The notes beneath the pieces were generated by a model. That model was not told the origin of the DNA. It saw nothing but the letters and a program-made list of their open reading frames with translations, and ran no database searches. From Hydractinia symbiolongicarpus (lineage: Eukaryota > Cnidaria > Hydrozoa > Anthoathecata > Hydractiniidae), in the NCBI RefSeq assembly GCF_029227915.1, contig NC_079880.1:28453501-28517500 (forward strand): a DNA stretch of 64,000 nucleotides. The letters run 5' to 3'. Each line of letters starts with the position of its first letter. Positions within the stretch are counted from its first letter, which is position 1. A program made the translations under genes and the position numbers. Of the stretch, positions 22,565 to 34,332 are shown one piece after another.

Positions 22565-25500
22565 CCCTGGGTACTTTCTTTGTATACTTTTGACTATACG
22601 GGCCGAGTCCGGGGTTTACGGGAAATGGCGGGTTTTCGTTTGCCGGCGATTAAACTTCTTTTATTCAGCGTCTCATCAAAAATGAAAACATTTTTGAAAA
22701 CTACAAGTCTCATGCGTTTTAGTGGTGAAAAGATAATTTAAAAAATCGTTTTGGAAATGAGTTTACTCACAGGGTACTTTCTTTGTATACATTGGACTAT
22801 ACGGGCCAAGCCCTGGATTTACGGGAAATCGCGGGTTTTCGTTTGCCGGCGATTAAATCACTTTCATTAATCGTCTCATCAAAAATGAAAACATTTCTGA
22901 AAACTACAAGTCTCATGCGTTTTAGTTGTGAAAAAATAATTTAAAAAATCGTTCGGGAAATGAGTTTACTCCCTGGGTACCTTCTTTTTATGCTTTTGAC
23001 TATACGGGCCGAGTCCGGGATTTACGGGAAATCGCGGGTTTTCTTTTGCCGGCGATTAAACTTCTTTTAATCAGCGTCTCATAAAATATGAAAACATTTT
23101 TAAAAACTACAAGACTCATGGGCTTTAGTGGTGAAACAATAATTTAAAAAATCGTTCGGGAAATGAGTTTACTCCCTGGGTACTTACTTTGTATACTTTT
23201 GACTATACGGGCCGAGTCCGGGATTTACGGGAAATCGCGGGTTTTCGTTTGCCGGCGATTAAACCACTTTCACTAAGCGTCTCATCAAAAATGAAAACAT
23301 TTCTGAAAACTGCAAGTCTCATGCGTTTTAGTGGTGAAAAAATAATTTAAAAAATCGTTCGGGAAATGAGTTTACTCACAGGGTACTTTCTTTGTATACT
23401 TTTGACTATACGGGCCGAGTCCGGGATTTACGGGAAGTCGCGGGTTTTCGTTTGCCGGCGATTAAACTTCTTTTATTCAGCGTCTCATCAAAAATGAAAA
23501 CATTTTTAAAAACTACAAGTCTCATGGGCTTTAGTGGTGAAATAATAATTTAAAAAATCGTTCGGGAAATGAGTTTACTCCCTGGGTACTTTCTTTGTAT
23601 ACTTTTGACTATACGGGCCGCGTCCAGGATTTACGGGAAATCGCAGGTTTTCGTTTGCCGGCGATTAAACTTCTTTTATTCAGCGTCTCATCAAAAATGA
23701 AAACATTTTTGTAAACTACAAGTCTCATGCGTTTTAGTGGTGATAAAACAATTTAAAAAATCGTTCGGGAAATGAGTTTACTCCCTGGGTTCTTTCTTTG
23801 TATACATTTGACTATACGGGCCGAGTCCGGGGTTTACAGGAAATGGCGGGTTTTCGTTTGCCGGCGATTAAACTTCTTTTATTCAACGTCTCATCAAAAA
23901 TGAAAACATTTTTGAAAACTACAAGTCACATGCGTTTTAGTGGTGAAAAGATAATTTAAAAAATCGTTTTGGAAATGAGTTTACTCGCAGGGTATTTTCT
24001 TTGTATACATTCGACTATACAGGGCAAGCCCGGGATTTACGGAAAATCGCGGGTTTTCGTTTGCCGGCTATTAAACCACATTCATTAAGCGTTTCATCAA
24101 AAATGAAAACATTTCTGAAAACTACAAGTCTCATGGGCTTTAGTGGTGAAATACTAATTTAAAAAATCGTTCGTGAAATGAGTTTACTCCCTGTGTACTT
24201 TCTTTGTATACTTTTGATTATACGGGCCGAGTCGGGGATTTACGGGAAATCGCAGGTTTTCGTTTGCCGGCGATTAAACTTCTTTTATTCAGCGTCTCAT
24301 TGAAAATGAAAACATTTTTGTAAACTACAAGTCTCATGCGTTTAGTGGTGAAAAAATAATTTAAAAAATCGTTCGGGAAATGAGTTTACTCCCTGGGTAC
24401 TTTCTTTGTATACTTTTGACTATACGGGCCGAGTCCGGGGTTTACGGGAAATGGCGGGTTTTCGTTTGCCGGCGATTAAACTTCTTTTATTCAGCGTCTC
24501 ATCAAAAATGAAAACATTTTTGAAAACTACAAGTCTCATGCGTTTTAGTGGTGAAAAGATAATTTAAAAAAGCGTTTTGGAAATGAGTTTACTCACAGGG
24601 TACTTTCTTTGTATACATTCGACTATACGGGCCAAGCCCTGGATTTACGGGAAATCGCGGGTTTTCGTTTGCCGGTGATTAAATCACTTTCATTAATCGT
24701 CTCATCAAAAATGAAAACATTTCTGAAAACTACAAGTCTCATGCGTTTTAGTGGTGAAAAAATAATTTCAAAAATCGTTCGGGAAATGAATTTACTCCCT
24801 GGGTACCTTCTTTGTATGCTTTTGACTATACGGGCCGAGTCAGGGATTTACGGGAAATCGCGGGTTTTCTTTTGCCGGCGATTAAACTTTTTTTAATCAG
24901 CGTCTCATAAAATATGAAAACATTTTTAAAAACTACAAGACTCATGGGCTTTAGTGGTGAAACAATAATTTAAAAAATCGTTCGGGAAATGAGTTTACTC
25001 CCTGGGTACTTTCTTTGTATACTTTTGACTATACGGGCCGAGTCCGGGATTTACGGGAAGTCGCGGGTTTTCGTTTGCCAGCGATTAAACTTCTTTTATT
25101 CAGCGTCTCATCAAAAATGAAAACATTTTTAAAAACTACAAGTCTCATGGGCTTTAGTGGTGAAATAATAATTTAAAAAATCGTTCGGGAAATGAGTTTA
25201 CTCCCTGGGTACTTTCTTTGTATACTTTTGACTATACGGGCCGAGTCCAGGATTTACGGGAAATCGCAGGTTTTCGTTTGCCGGCGATTAAACTTCTTTT
25301 ATTCAGCGTCTCATCAAAAATGAAAACATTTTTGTAAACTACAAGTCTCATGCGTTTTAGTGGTGAAAAAATAATTTAAAAATCGTTCGGGAAATGAGTT
25401 TACTCCCTGGGTACTTTCTTTGTATACTTTTGACTATACAGGCCGAGTCCGGGGTTTACGGGAAATCGCGGGTTTTCGTTTGCAGGCGATTAAACCACTT

Positions 25501-25793
25501 TCATTTAGCGTCTCATCAAAAATGAAAACATTTCTGAAAACTACAAGTCTCATGCGTTTTAGTGGTGATAAAACAATTTAAAAAATCGTTCGGGAAATGA
25601 GTTTACTCCCTGGGTTCTTTCTTTGTATACATTTGACTATACGGGCCGAGTCCGGGGTTTACGGGAAATGGCGGGTTTTCGTTTGCCGGCGATTAAACTT
25701 CTTTTATTCAACGTCTCATCAAAAATGAAAACATTTTTGAAAACTACAAGTCACATGCGTTTTAGTGGTGAAAAGATAATTTAAAAAATCGTT
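21682..25793 (+). repeat. 4.1-kb block, copy 2 of a nearly perfect duplication
   Basis: This is the partner of 17015-21126 at an offset of 4667 bp. Only one base difference was found (T at 24890, in AAACTTTTTTTAATC). Between the copies lie 555 bp (21127-21681) of other monomers, so the repeat unit including the spacer is 23 monomers long. Such high identity implies a recent event, or continuing gene conversion, compared with the more divergent flanks. Confidence 0.93.
22565..24390 (+). repeat. 9-monomer HOR unit A-B-C-D-E-(F/G)-H-I-J, second copy
   Basis: Starts are 22565, 22768, 22971, 23174, 23377, 23580, 23783, 23986 and 24189. It is the base-for-base counterpart of 17898-19723 with the same hybrid, the same CACAGGG-headed E and the same shortened J. 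Confidence 0.9.
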
Positions 25794-26622
25794 CGGGAAA
25801 TGAGTTTACTCCCTGGGTACTTTCTTTGTATACTTTTGACTATACAGGCCGAGTCCGGGGTTTACGGGAAATCGCGGGTTTTCGTTTGCAGGCGATTAAA
25901 CCACTTTCATTTAGCGTCTCATCAAAAATGAAAACATTTCTGAAAACTACAAGTCTCATGCGTTTTAGTGGTGATAAAACAATTTAAAAAATCGTTCGGG
26001 AAATGAGTTTACTCCCTGGGTTCTTTCTTTGTATACATTTGACTATACGGGCCGAGTCCGGGGTTTACGGGAAATGGCGGGTTTTCGTTTGCCGGCGATT
26101 AAACTTCTTTTATTCAACGTCTCATCAAAAATGAAAAAATTTTTGAAAACTACAAGTCACATGCGTTTTAGTGGTGAAAAGATAATTTAAAAAATCGTTT
26201 TGGAAATGAGTTTACTCACAGGGTATTTTCTTTGTATACATTCGACTATACGGGGCAAGCCCGGGATTTACGGAAAATCGCGGGTTTTCGTTTGCCGGCT
26301 ATTAAACCACATTCATTAAGCGTTTCATCAAAAATGAAAACATTTCTGAAAACTACAAGTCTCATGGGCTTTAGTGGTAAAATACTAATTTAAAAAATCG
26401 TTCGTGAAATGAGTTTACTCCCTGTGTACTTTCTTTGTATACTTTTGATTATACGGGCCGAGTCCGGGATTTACGGGAAATCGCAGGTTTTCGTTTGCCG
26501 GCGATTAAACTTCTTTTATTCAGCGTCTCATTAAAAATGAAAACATTTTTGTAAACTACAAGTCTCATGCGTTTTAGTGGAGAAAAAATAATTTAAAAAA
26601 TCGTTCGGGAAATGAGTTTACT
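24391..26622 (+). repeat. 11-monomer stretch A-B-C-E-F-G-(H with F tail)-G-H-I-J
   Basis: Starts are 24391, 24594, 24797, 25000, 25203, 25405, 25608, 25811, 26014, 26217 and 26420. The H monomer at 25608 switches at about 25794 from the expected CGTTTTGG to CGTTCGGG and is followed by a second G-H pair. This switch is also the right edge of the 4.1-kb duplication. One I-type mark in this stretch is GTAAAATACTAA, as at 21144. Confidence 0.88.
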
Positions 26623-29600
26623 CCCTGGGTACTTTCTTTGTATACTTTTGACTACACGGGCCGAGTCCGGGGTTTACGGGAAATGGCGGGTTTTCGTTTG
26701 CCGGCGATTAAACTTCTTTTATTCGGCGTCTCATCAAAAATGAAAACATTTTTGAAAACTACAAGTCTCATGCGTTTTAGTGGTGAAAAGATAATTTAAA
26801 AAATCGTTTTGGAAATGAGTTTACTCACAGGGTACTTTCTTTGTATATATTCGACTATACGGGCCAAGCCCGGAATTTACGGGAAATCGCGGGTTTTCGT
26901 TTGCCGGCGATTAAATCACTTTCATTAATCGTCTCATCAAAAATGAAAACATTTCTGAAAACTACAAGTCTCATGCGTTTTAGTGGTGAAAAAATAATTT
27001 AAAAAATCGTTTGGGAAATGAGTTTACTTCCTGGGTACTTTCTTTGTATACTTTTGACAATACGGGCCGAGTCCGGGGTTTACGGGAAATGGCGGGTTTT
27101 CGTTTGCCGGCGATTAAAGTTCTTTTATTCAGTGTCTCATCAAAAATGATAACATTTTTGAAAACTACAAGTCTCATGCGTTTTAGTGGTGAAACGATAA
27201 TTTAAAAAATCGTTTTGGAAATGAGTTTACTCACAGGGTACTTTCTTTGTATATTTCGACTATACGGGCCAAGCCCGGGATTTACGGGAAATCGCGTGTT
27301 TTCGTTTGCAGGCGATTAAACCACTTTCATTTAGCGTCTCATCAAAAATGAAAACATTTCTGAAAACTACAAGTCTCATGCGTCTTAGTGGTGATAAAAT
27401 AATTTAAAAAATCGTTCGGGAAATGAGTTTACTCCCTGGGTTCTTTCTTTGTATACATTTGACTATACGGGCCGAGTCCGGGGTTTACGGGAAATGGCGG
27501 ATTTTCGTTTGACGGCGATTAAACCTCTTTTATTCAACGTCTCATCAAAAATGAAAACATTTTTGAAAACTACAAGTCACATGCGTTTTAGTGGTAAAAA
27601 GATAATTTAGAAAATCGTTTTGGAAATGAGTTTACTCACAGGGTATTTTCTTTGTATACATTCGACTATACGGGGCAAGCCCGGGATTTACGGAAAATCG
27701 CGGGTTTTCGTTTGCCGGCTATTAAACCACATTCATTAAGCGTTTCATCAAAAATGAAAACATTTCTGAAAACTACAAGTCTCATGGGCTTTAGTGGTGA
27801 AATAATAATTTAAAAAATCGTTCGTGAAATGAGTTTACTCCCTGTGTACTTTCTTTGTATACTTTTGATTATACGGGCCGAGTCGGGGATTTACGGGAAA
27901 TCGCAGGTTTTCGTTTGCCGGCGATTAAACTTCTTTTATTCAGCGTCTCATTAAAAATGAAAACATTTTTGAAAACTACAAGTCACATGCGTTTTAGTGG
28001 TGAAAAGATAATTTAAAAAATCGTTTTGGAACTGAGTTTACTCACAGGGTATTTTCTTTGTATACATTCGACTATACGGGGCAAGCCCGGGATTTACGGA
28101 AAATCGCGGGTTTTCGTTTGCCGGCTATTAAACCACATTCATTAAGCGTTTCATCAAAAATGAAAACATTTCTGAAAACTACAAGTCTCATGGGCTTTAG
28201 TGGTGAAATAATAATTTAAAAAATCGTTCGTGAAATGAGTTTACTCCCTGTGTACTTTCTTTGTATACTTTTGATTATACGGGCCGAGTCGGGGATTTAC
28301 GGGAAATCGCGGGTTTTCGTTTGCCGGCGATTAAACTTCTTTTATTCAGCGTCTCATCAAAAATGAAAACATTTTTGAAAACTACAAGTCTCATGCGTTT
28401 TAGTTGTGAAAAAATAATTTAAAAAATCGTTTGGGAAATGAGTTTACTCCCTGGGTACCTTCTTTGTATGCTTTTGACTATACGGGCTGAGTCCGGGATT
28501 TACGGGAAATCGCGGGTTTTCTTTTGCCGGCGATTAAACTTCTTTTAATCAGCGTCTCATAAAATATGAAAACATTTTTAAAAACTACAAGACTCATGGG
28601 CTTTAGTGGTGAAACAATAATTTAAAAAATCGTTCGGGAAATGAGTTTACTCCCTGGGTACTTACTTTGTATACTTTTGACTATACGGGCCGAGTCCGGG
28701 ACTTACGGGAAATCGCGGGTTTTCGTTTGCCGGCGATTAAACCACTTTCACTAAGCGTCTCATCAAAAATGAAAACATTTCTAAAAACTGCAAGTCTCAT
28801 GCGTTTTAGTGGTGAAAAAATAATTTAAAAAATCGTTCGGGAAATGAGTTTACTCCCTGGGTACTTTCTTTGTATACTTTTGACTATACGGGCCGAGTCC
28901 GGGATTTACGGGAAGTCGCGGGTTTTCGTTTGCCGGCGATTAAACTTCTTTTATTCAGCGTCTCATCAAAAATGAAAACATTTTTAAAAACTACAAGTCT
29001 CATGGGCTTTAGTGGTGAAATAATAATTTAAAAAATCGTTCGTGAAATGAGTTTACTCCCTGGGTACTTTCTTTGTATACTTTTGACTATACGGGCCGCG
29101 TCCAGGATTTACGGGAAATCGCAGGTTTTCGTTTGCCGGCGATTAAACTTCTTTTATTCAGCGTCTCATCAAAAATGAAAACATTTCTGAAAACTACAAG
29201 TCTCATGCGTCTTAGTGGTGATAAAATAATTTAAAAAATCGTTCGGGAAATGAGTTTACTCCCTGGGTTCTTTCTTTGTATACATTTGACTATACGGGCC
29301 GAGTCCGGGGTTTACGGGAAATGGCGGATTTTCGTTTGACGGCGATTAAACCTCTTTTATTCAACGTCTCATCAAAAATGAAAACATTTTTGAAAACTAC
29401 AAGTCACATGCGTTTTAGTGGTAAAAAGATAATTTAGAAAATCGTTTTGGAAATGAGTTTACTCACAGGGTATTTTCTTTGTATACATTCGACTATACGG
29501 GGCAAGCCCGGGATTTACGGAAAATCGCGGGTTTTCGTTTGCCGGCTATTAAACCACATTCATTAAGCGTTTCATCAAAAATGAAAACATTTCTGAAAAC

Positions 29601-32303
29601 TACAAGTCTCATGGGCTTTAGTGGTGAAATAATAATTTAAAAAATCGTTCGTGAAATGAGTTTACTCCCTGTGTACTTTCTTTGTATACTTTTGATTATA
29701 CGGGCCGAGTCGGGGATTTACGGGAAATCGCAGGTTTTCGTTTGCCGGCGATTAAACTTCTTTTATTCAGCGTCTCATTAAAAATGAAAACATTTTTGAA
29801 AACTACAAGTCACATGCGTTTTAGTGGTGAAAAGATAATTTAAAAAATCGTTTTGGAACTGAGTTTACTCACAGGGTATTTTCTTTGTATACATTCGACT
29901 ATACGGGGCAAGCCCGGGATTTACGGAAAATCGCGGGTTTTCGTTTGCCGGCTATTAAACCACATTCATTAAGCGTTTCATCAAAAATGAAAACATTTCT
30001 GAAAACTACAAGTCTCATGGGCTTTAGTGGTGAAAAAATAATTTAAAAAATCGTTCGGGAAATGAGTTTACTCCCTGGGTACTTTCTTTGTATACTTTTG
30101 ACTATACGGGCCGAGTCCGGGATTTACGGGAAGTCGCGGGTTTTCGTTTGCCGGCGATTAAACTTCTTTTATTCAGCGTCTCATCAAAAATGAAAACATT
30201 TTTAAAAACTACAAGTCTCATGGGCTTTAGTGGTGAAATAATAATTTAAAAAATCGTTCGTGAAATGAGTTTACTCCCTGGGTACTTTCTTTGTATACTT
30301 TTGACTATACGGGCCGCGTCCAGGATTTACGGGAAATCGCAGGTTTTCGTTTGCCGGCGATTAAACTTCTTTTATTCAGCGTCTCATCAAAAATGAAAAC
30401 ATTTTTGTAAACTACAAGTCTCATGCGTTTTAGTGGTGAAAAAATAATTTAAAAATCGTTCGGGAAATGAGTTTACTCCCTGGGTACTTTCTTTGTATAC
30501 TTTTGACTATACGGGCCGAGTCCGGGGTTTACGGGAAATCGCGGGTTTTCGTTTGCAGGCCATTAAACCACTTTCACTTAGCGTCTCATCAAAAATGAAA
30601 ACATTTCTGAAAACTACAAGTCTCATGCGTTTTAGTGGTGATAAAACAATTTAAAAAATCGTTCGGGAAATGAGTTTACTCCCTTGGTTCTTTCTTTGTA
30701 TACAATTGACTATACGGGCCGAGTCCGGGGTTTACGGGAAATGGCGGGTTTTCGTTTGCCGGCGATTAAACTTCTTTTATTCAACGTCTCATCAAAAATG
30801 AAAACATTTTTGTAAACTACAAGTCTCATGCGTTTTAGTGGTGAAAAAATAATTTAAAAATCGTTCGGGAAATGAGTTTACTCCCTGGGTACTTTCTTTG
30901 TATACTTTTGACTATACGGGCCGAGTCCGGGGTTTACGGGAAATCGCGGGTTTTCGTTTGCAGGCCATTAAACCACTTTCACTTAGCGTCTCATCAAAAA
31001 TGAAAACATTTCTGAAAACTACAAGTCTCATGCGTTTTAGTGGTGATAAAACAATTTAAAAAATCGTTCGGGAAATGAGTTTACTCCCTGGGTTCTTTCT
31101 TTGTATACAATTGACTATACGGGCCGAGTCCGGGGTTTACGCGAAATGGCGGGTTTTCGTTTGCCGGCGATTAAACTTCTTTTATTCAACGTCTCATCAA
31201 AAATGAAAACATTTTTGAAAACTACAAGTCACATGCGTTTTAGTGGTGAAAAGATAATTTAAAAAATCGTTTTGGAAATGAGTTTACTCACAGGGTATTT
31301 TCTTTGTATACATTCGACTATACGGGGCAAGCCCGGGATTTACGGAAAATCGCGGGTTTTCGTTTGCCGGCTATTAAACCACATTCATTAAGCGTTTCAT
31401 CAAAAATGAAAACATTTCTGAAAACTACAAGTCTCATGGGCTTTAGTGGTGAAATAATAATTTAAAAAATCGTTCGTGAAATGAGTTTACTCCCTGTGTA
31501 CTTTCTTTGTATACTTTTGATTATACGGGCCGAGTCCGGGATTTACGGGAAATCGCAGGTTTTCGTTTGCCGGCGATTAAACTTCTTTTATTCAGCGTCT
31601 CATTAAAAATGAAAACATTTTTGTAAACTACAAGTCTCATGCGTTTTAGTGGTGATAAAACAATTTAAAAAATCGTTCGGGAAATGAGTTTACTCCCTGG
31701 GTTCTTTCTTTGTATACATTTGACTATACGGGCCGAGTCCGGGGTTTACGGGAAATGGCGGGTTTTCGTTTGCCGGCGATTAAACTTCTTTTATTCAACG
31801 TCTCATCAAAAATGAAAACATTTTTGAAAACTACAAGTCACATGCGTTTTAGTGGTGAAAAGATAATTTAAAAAATCGTTTTGGAAATGAGTTTACTCGC
31901 AGGGTATTTTCTTTGTATACATTCGACTATACAGGGCAAGCCCGGGATTTACGGAAAATCGCGGGTTTTCGTTTGCCGGCTATTAAACCACATTCATTAA
32001 GCGTTTCATCAAAAATGAAAACATTTCTGAAAACTACAAGTCTCATGGGCTTTAGTGGTGAAATACTAATTTAAAAAATCGTTCGTGAAATGAGTTTACT
32101 CCCTGTGTACTTTCTTTGTATACTTTTGATTATACGGGCCGAGTCGGGGATTTACGGGAAATCGCAGGTTTTTGTTTACCGGCGATTAAACTTCTTTTAT
32201 TCAGCGTCTCATTGAAAATGAAAACATTTTTGTAAACTACAAGTCTCATGCGTTTTAGTGGTGAAAAAATAATTTAAAAAATCGTTCGGGAAATGAGTTT
32301 ACT
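26623..32303 (+). repeat. Rearranged stretch of 28 monomers with variant and hybrid types
   Basis: Order by start: 26623 A, 26826 B2, 27029 A2, 27232 G2, 27434 H2, 27637 I, 27840 J/H, 28043 I, 28246 J/B, 28449 C, 28652 D, 28855 E, 29058 F/G2, 29261 H2, 29464 I, 29667 J/H, 29870 I, 30073 E, 30276 F, 30478 G3, 30681 H3/F, 30883 G3, 31086 H3, 31289 I, 31492 J/G, 31695 H, 31898 I, 32101 J. G3 has GCAGGCCATT and CACTTAGCG; H3 has ACAATTGAC. The H2-I-J/H-I run at 27434 is repeated at 29261 with the same private bases (GTTTGACGGCG, AATTTAGAAAATC, GGAACTGAG), an offset of 1827 bp. No gene is present. Confidence 0.87.
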
Positions 32304-32506
32304 CCCTGGGTACTTTCTTTGTATACTTTTGACTATACGGGCCGAGTCCGGGGTTTACGGGAAATGGCGGGTTTTCGTTTGCCGGCGATTAAACTTCTTT
32401 TATTCAGCGTCTCATCAAAAATGAAAACATTTTTGAAAACTACAAGTCTCATGCGTTTTAGTGGTGAAAAGATAATTTAAAAAATCGTTTTGGAAATGAG
32501 TTTACT
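32304..32506 (+). repeat. Type A monomer (reference copy)
   Basis: Diagnostic bases are CCCTGGGTAC at the start, GTCCGGGG, AAATGGCGGG, TTATTCAGCG, TTTTTGAAAAC, CATGCG and the tail GAAAAGATAA followed by CGTTTTGG. The tail is normally coupled to a CACAGGG start in the next monomer. Confidence 0.9.
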
Positions 32507-32709
32507 CACAGGGTACTTTCTTTGTATACATTCGACTATACGGGCCAAGCCCTGGATTTACGGGAAATCGCGGGTTTTCGTTTGCTGGCGATTAAATCAC
32601 TTTCATTAATCGTCTCATCAAAAATGAAAACATTTCTGAAAACTACAAGTCTCATGCGTTTTAGTGGTGAAAAAATAATTTAAAAAATCGTTCGGGAAAT
32701 GAGTTTACT
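32507..32709 (+). repeat. Type B monomer (reference copy)
   Basis: Diagnostic bases are CACAGGGTAC, ACATTCGACTATACGGG, CCAAGCCCTGG, TTAAATCACTTTC, TTAATCG and TTTCTGAAAAC. This copy has TTTGCTGGCG where others have TTTGCCGGCG. Variant B2 has TATATTCGAC and CCAAGCCCGG. Confidence 0.9.
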
Positions 32710-32912
32710 CCCTGGGTACCTTCTTTGTATGCTTTTGACTCTACGGGCCGAGTCCGGGATTTACGGGAAATCGCGGGTTTTCTTTTGCCGGCGATTAAAC
32801 TTCTTTTAATCAGCGTCTCATAAAATATGAAAACATTTTTAAAAACTACAAGACTCATGGGCTTTAGTGGTGAAACAATAATTTAAAAAATCGTTCGGGA
32901 AATGAGTTTACT
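32710..32912 (+). repeat. Type C monomer (reference copy)
   Basis: Diagnostic bases are CCCTGGGTACC, GTATGCTTTTG, TTTTCTTTTGCC, TTTTAATCAGCG, CATAAAATATG, AAGACTCATGGGC and GAAACAATAA. Variant C2 has CATCAAAAATG and the one-base deletion TTTTGCTATACG. Confidence 0.9.
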
Positions 32913-33115
32913 CCCTGGGTACTTTCTTTGTATACTTTTGACTATACGGGCCCAGTCCGGGATTTACGGGAAATCGCGGGTTTTCGTTTGCCGGCGATTA
33001 AACCACTTTCACTAAGCGTCTCATCAAAAATAAAAACATTTCTAAAAACTGCAAGTCTCATGCGTTTTAGTGGTGAAAAAATAATTTAAAAAATCGTTCG
33101 GGAAATGAGTTTACT
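32913..33115 (+). repeat. Type D monomer (reference copy)
   Basis: Diagnostic bases are CCCAGTCCGGG (other D copies have CCGAGTCC), CCACTTTCACTAAGCG and TTTCTAAAAACTGC. This copy has AAATAAAAAC where most have AAATGAAAAC. D is the type most often missing from shortened HOR units. Confidence 0.88.
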
Positions 33116-33318
33116 CCCTGGGTACTTTCTTTGTATACTTTTGACTATACGGGCCGAGTCCGGAATTTACGGGAAGTCGCGGGTTTTCGTTTGCCGGCGA
33201 TTAAACTTCTTTTATTCAGCGTCTCATCAAAAATGAAAACATTTTTAAAAACTACAAGTCTCATGGGCTTTAGTGGTGAAATAATAATTTAAAAAATCGT
33301 TCGGGAAATGAGTTTACT
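33116..33318 (+). repeat. Type E monomer (reference copy)
   Basis: Diagnostic bases are GGAAGTCGCGGG, TTATTCAGCG, TTTTTAAAAACTAC, CATGGGC and GAAATAATAA. This copy has GTCCGGAATTT in place of GTCCGGGATTT, which removes one of the four CGGG boxes. Confidence 0.9.
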
Positions 33319-33520
33319 CCCTGGGTACTTTCTTTGTATACTTTTGACTATACGGGCCGAGTCCAGGATTTACGGGAAATCGCAGGTTTTCGTTTGCCGG
33401 CGATTAAACTTCTTTTATTCAGCGTCTCATCAAAAATGAAAACATTTTTGTAAACTACAAGTCTCATGCGTTTTAGTGGTGAAAAAATAATTTAAAAATC
33501 GTTCGGGAAATGAGTTTACT
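33319..33520 (+). repeat. Type F monomer (reference copy, 202 bp)
   Basis: Diagnostic bases are GTCCAGGA, ATCGCAGG, TTTTTGTAAACT, CATGCG and a tail with one A fewer before TCGTTCGGG. That missing base accounts for the 202-bp length and for the odd-numbered offsets (1420, 1623, 2029) between units. Confidence 0.9.
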
Positions 33521-33723
33521 CCCTGGGTACTTTCTTTGTATACTTTTGACTATACAGGCCGAGTCCGGGGTTTACGGGAAATCGCGGGTTTTCGTTTGCA
33601 GGCGATTAAACCACTTTCATTTAGCGTCTCATAAAAAATGAAAACATTTCTGAAAACTACAAGTCTCATGCGTTTTAGTGGTGATAAAACAATTTAAAAA
33701 ATCGTTCGGGAAATGAGTTTACT
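33521..33723 (+). repeat. Type G monomer (reference copy)
   Basis: Diagnostic bases are CTATACAGGCC, GTCCGGGG, TTTGCAGGCG (losing the GCCGGC palindrome), TTCATTTAGCG, TTTCTGAAAAC and GATAAAACAA. G3 and G4 variants have GCAGGCCATT and CACTTAG. Confidence 0.9.
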
Positions 33724-33926
33724 CCCTGGGTTCTTTCTTTGTATACATTTGACTATACGGGCCGAGTCCGGGGTTTACGGGAAATGGCGGGTTTTCGTTT
33801 GCCGGCGATTAAACTTCTTTTATTCAACGTCTCATCAAAAATGAAAACATTTTTGAAAACTACAAGTCACATGCGTTTTAGTGGTGAAAAGATAATTTAA
33901 AAAATCGTTTTGGAAATGAGTTTACT
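33724..33926 (+). repeat. Type H monomer (reference copy)
   Basis: Diagnostic bases are CCCTGGGTTC, ACATTTGAC, AAATGGCGGG, TTATTCAACG, AAGTCACATG, GAAAAGATAA and CGTTTTGG. H is nearly always followed by I. H3 and H4 variants have ACAATTGAC. Confidence 0.9.
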
Positions 33927-34129
33927 CGCAGGGTATTTTCTTTGTATACATTCGACTATACAGGGCAAGCCCGGGATTTACGGAAAATCGCGGGTTTTCA
34001 TTTGCCGGCTATTAAACCACATTCATTAAGCGTTTCATCAAAAATGAAAACATTTCTGAAAACTACAAGTCTCATGGGCTTTAGTGGTGAAATACTAATT
34101 TAAAAAATCGTTCGTGAAATGAGTTTACT
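33927..34129 (+). repeat. Type I monomer (reference copy)
   Basis: Diagnostic bases are CGCAGGGTATT (CACAGGGTATT elsewhere), ACATTCGAC, GCAAGCCCGGG, ACGGAAAATCG, CCGGCTATT, CACATTCATTAAGCG, CATGGGC, GAAATACTAA (GAAATAATAA elsewhere) and CGTTCGTG. Its tail is normally coupled to the CCCTGTG start of J. Confidence 0.9.
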
Positions 34130-34332
34130 CCCTGTGTACTTTCTTTGTATACTTTTGATTATACGGGCCGAGTCGGGGATTTACGGGAAATCGCAGGTTT
34201 TCGTTTGCCGGCGATTAAACTTCTTTTATTCAGCGTCTCATTGAAAATGAAAACATTTTTGTAAACTACAAGTCTCATGCGTTTTAGTGGTGAAAAAATA
34301 ATTTAAAAAATCGTTTGGGAAATGAGTTTACT
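34130..34332 (+). repeat. Type J monomer (reference copy)
   Basis: Diagnostic bases are CCCTGTGTAC, TTGATTATACGG, GTCGGGGAT, ATCGCAGG, CATTGAAAATG (CATTAAAAATG elsewhere) and TTTTTGTAAACT. J is normally followed by A, closing the HOR. Confidence 0.9.

Larger units (their letters stand above)
32304..34332 (+). repeat. Canonical 10-monomer higher-order repeat A to J (2029 bp)
   Basis: This is the only copy in the window with all ten types in order and none visibly hybrid: A 32304, B 32507, C 32710, D 32913, E 33116, F 33319, G 33521, H 33724, I 33927, J 34130. The length is 10 x 203 minus the single A missing from the F tail. Its order explains most other stretches as deletions, duplications or fusions of the same series, so it serves as the type unit. 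Individual monomers are listed separately as a key. Confidence 0.93.
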
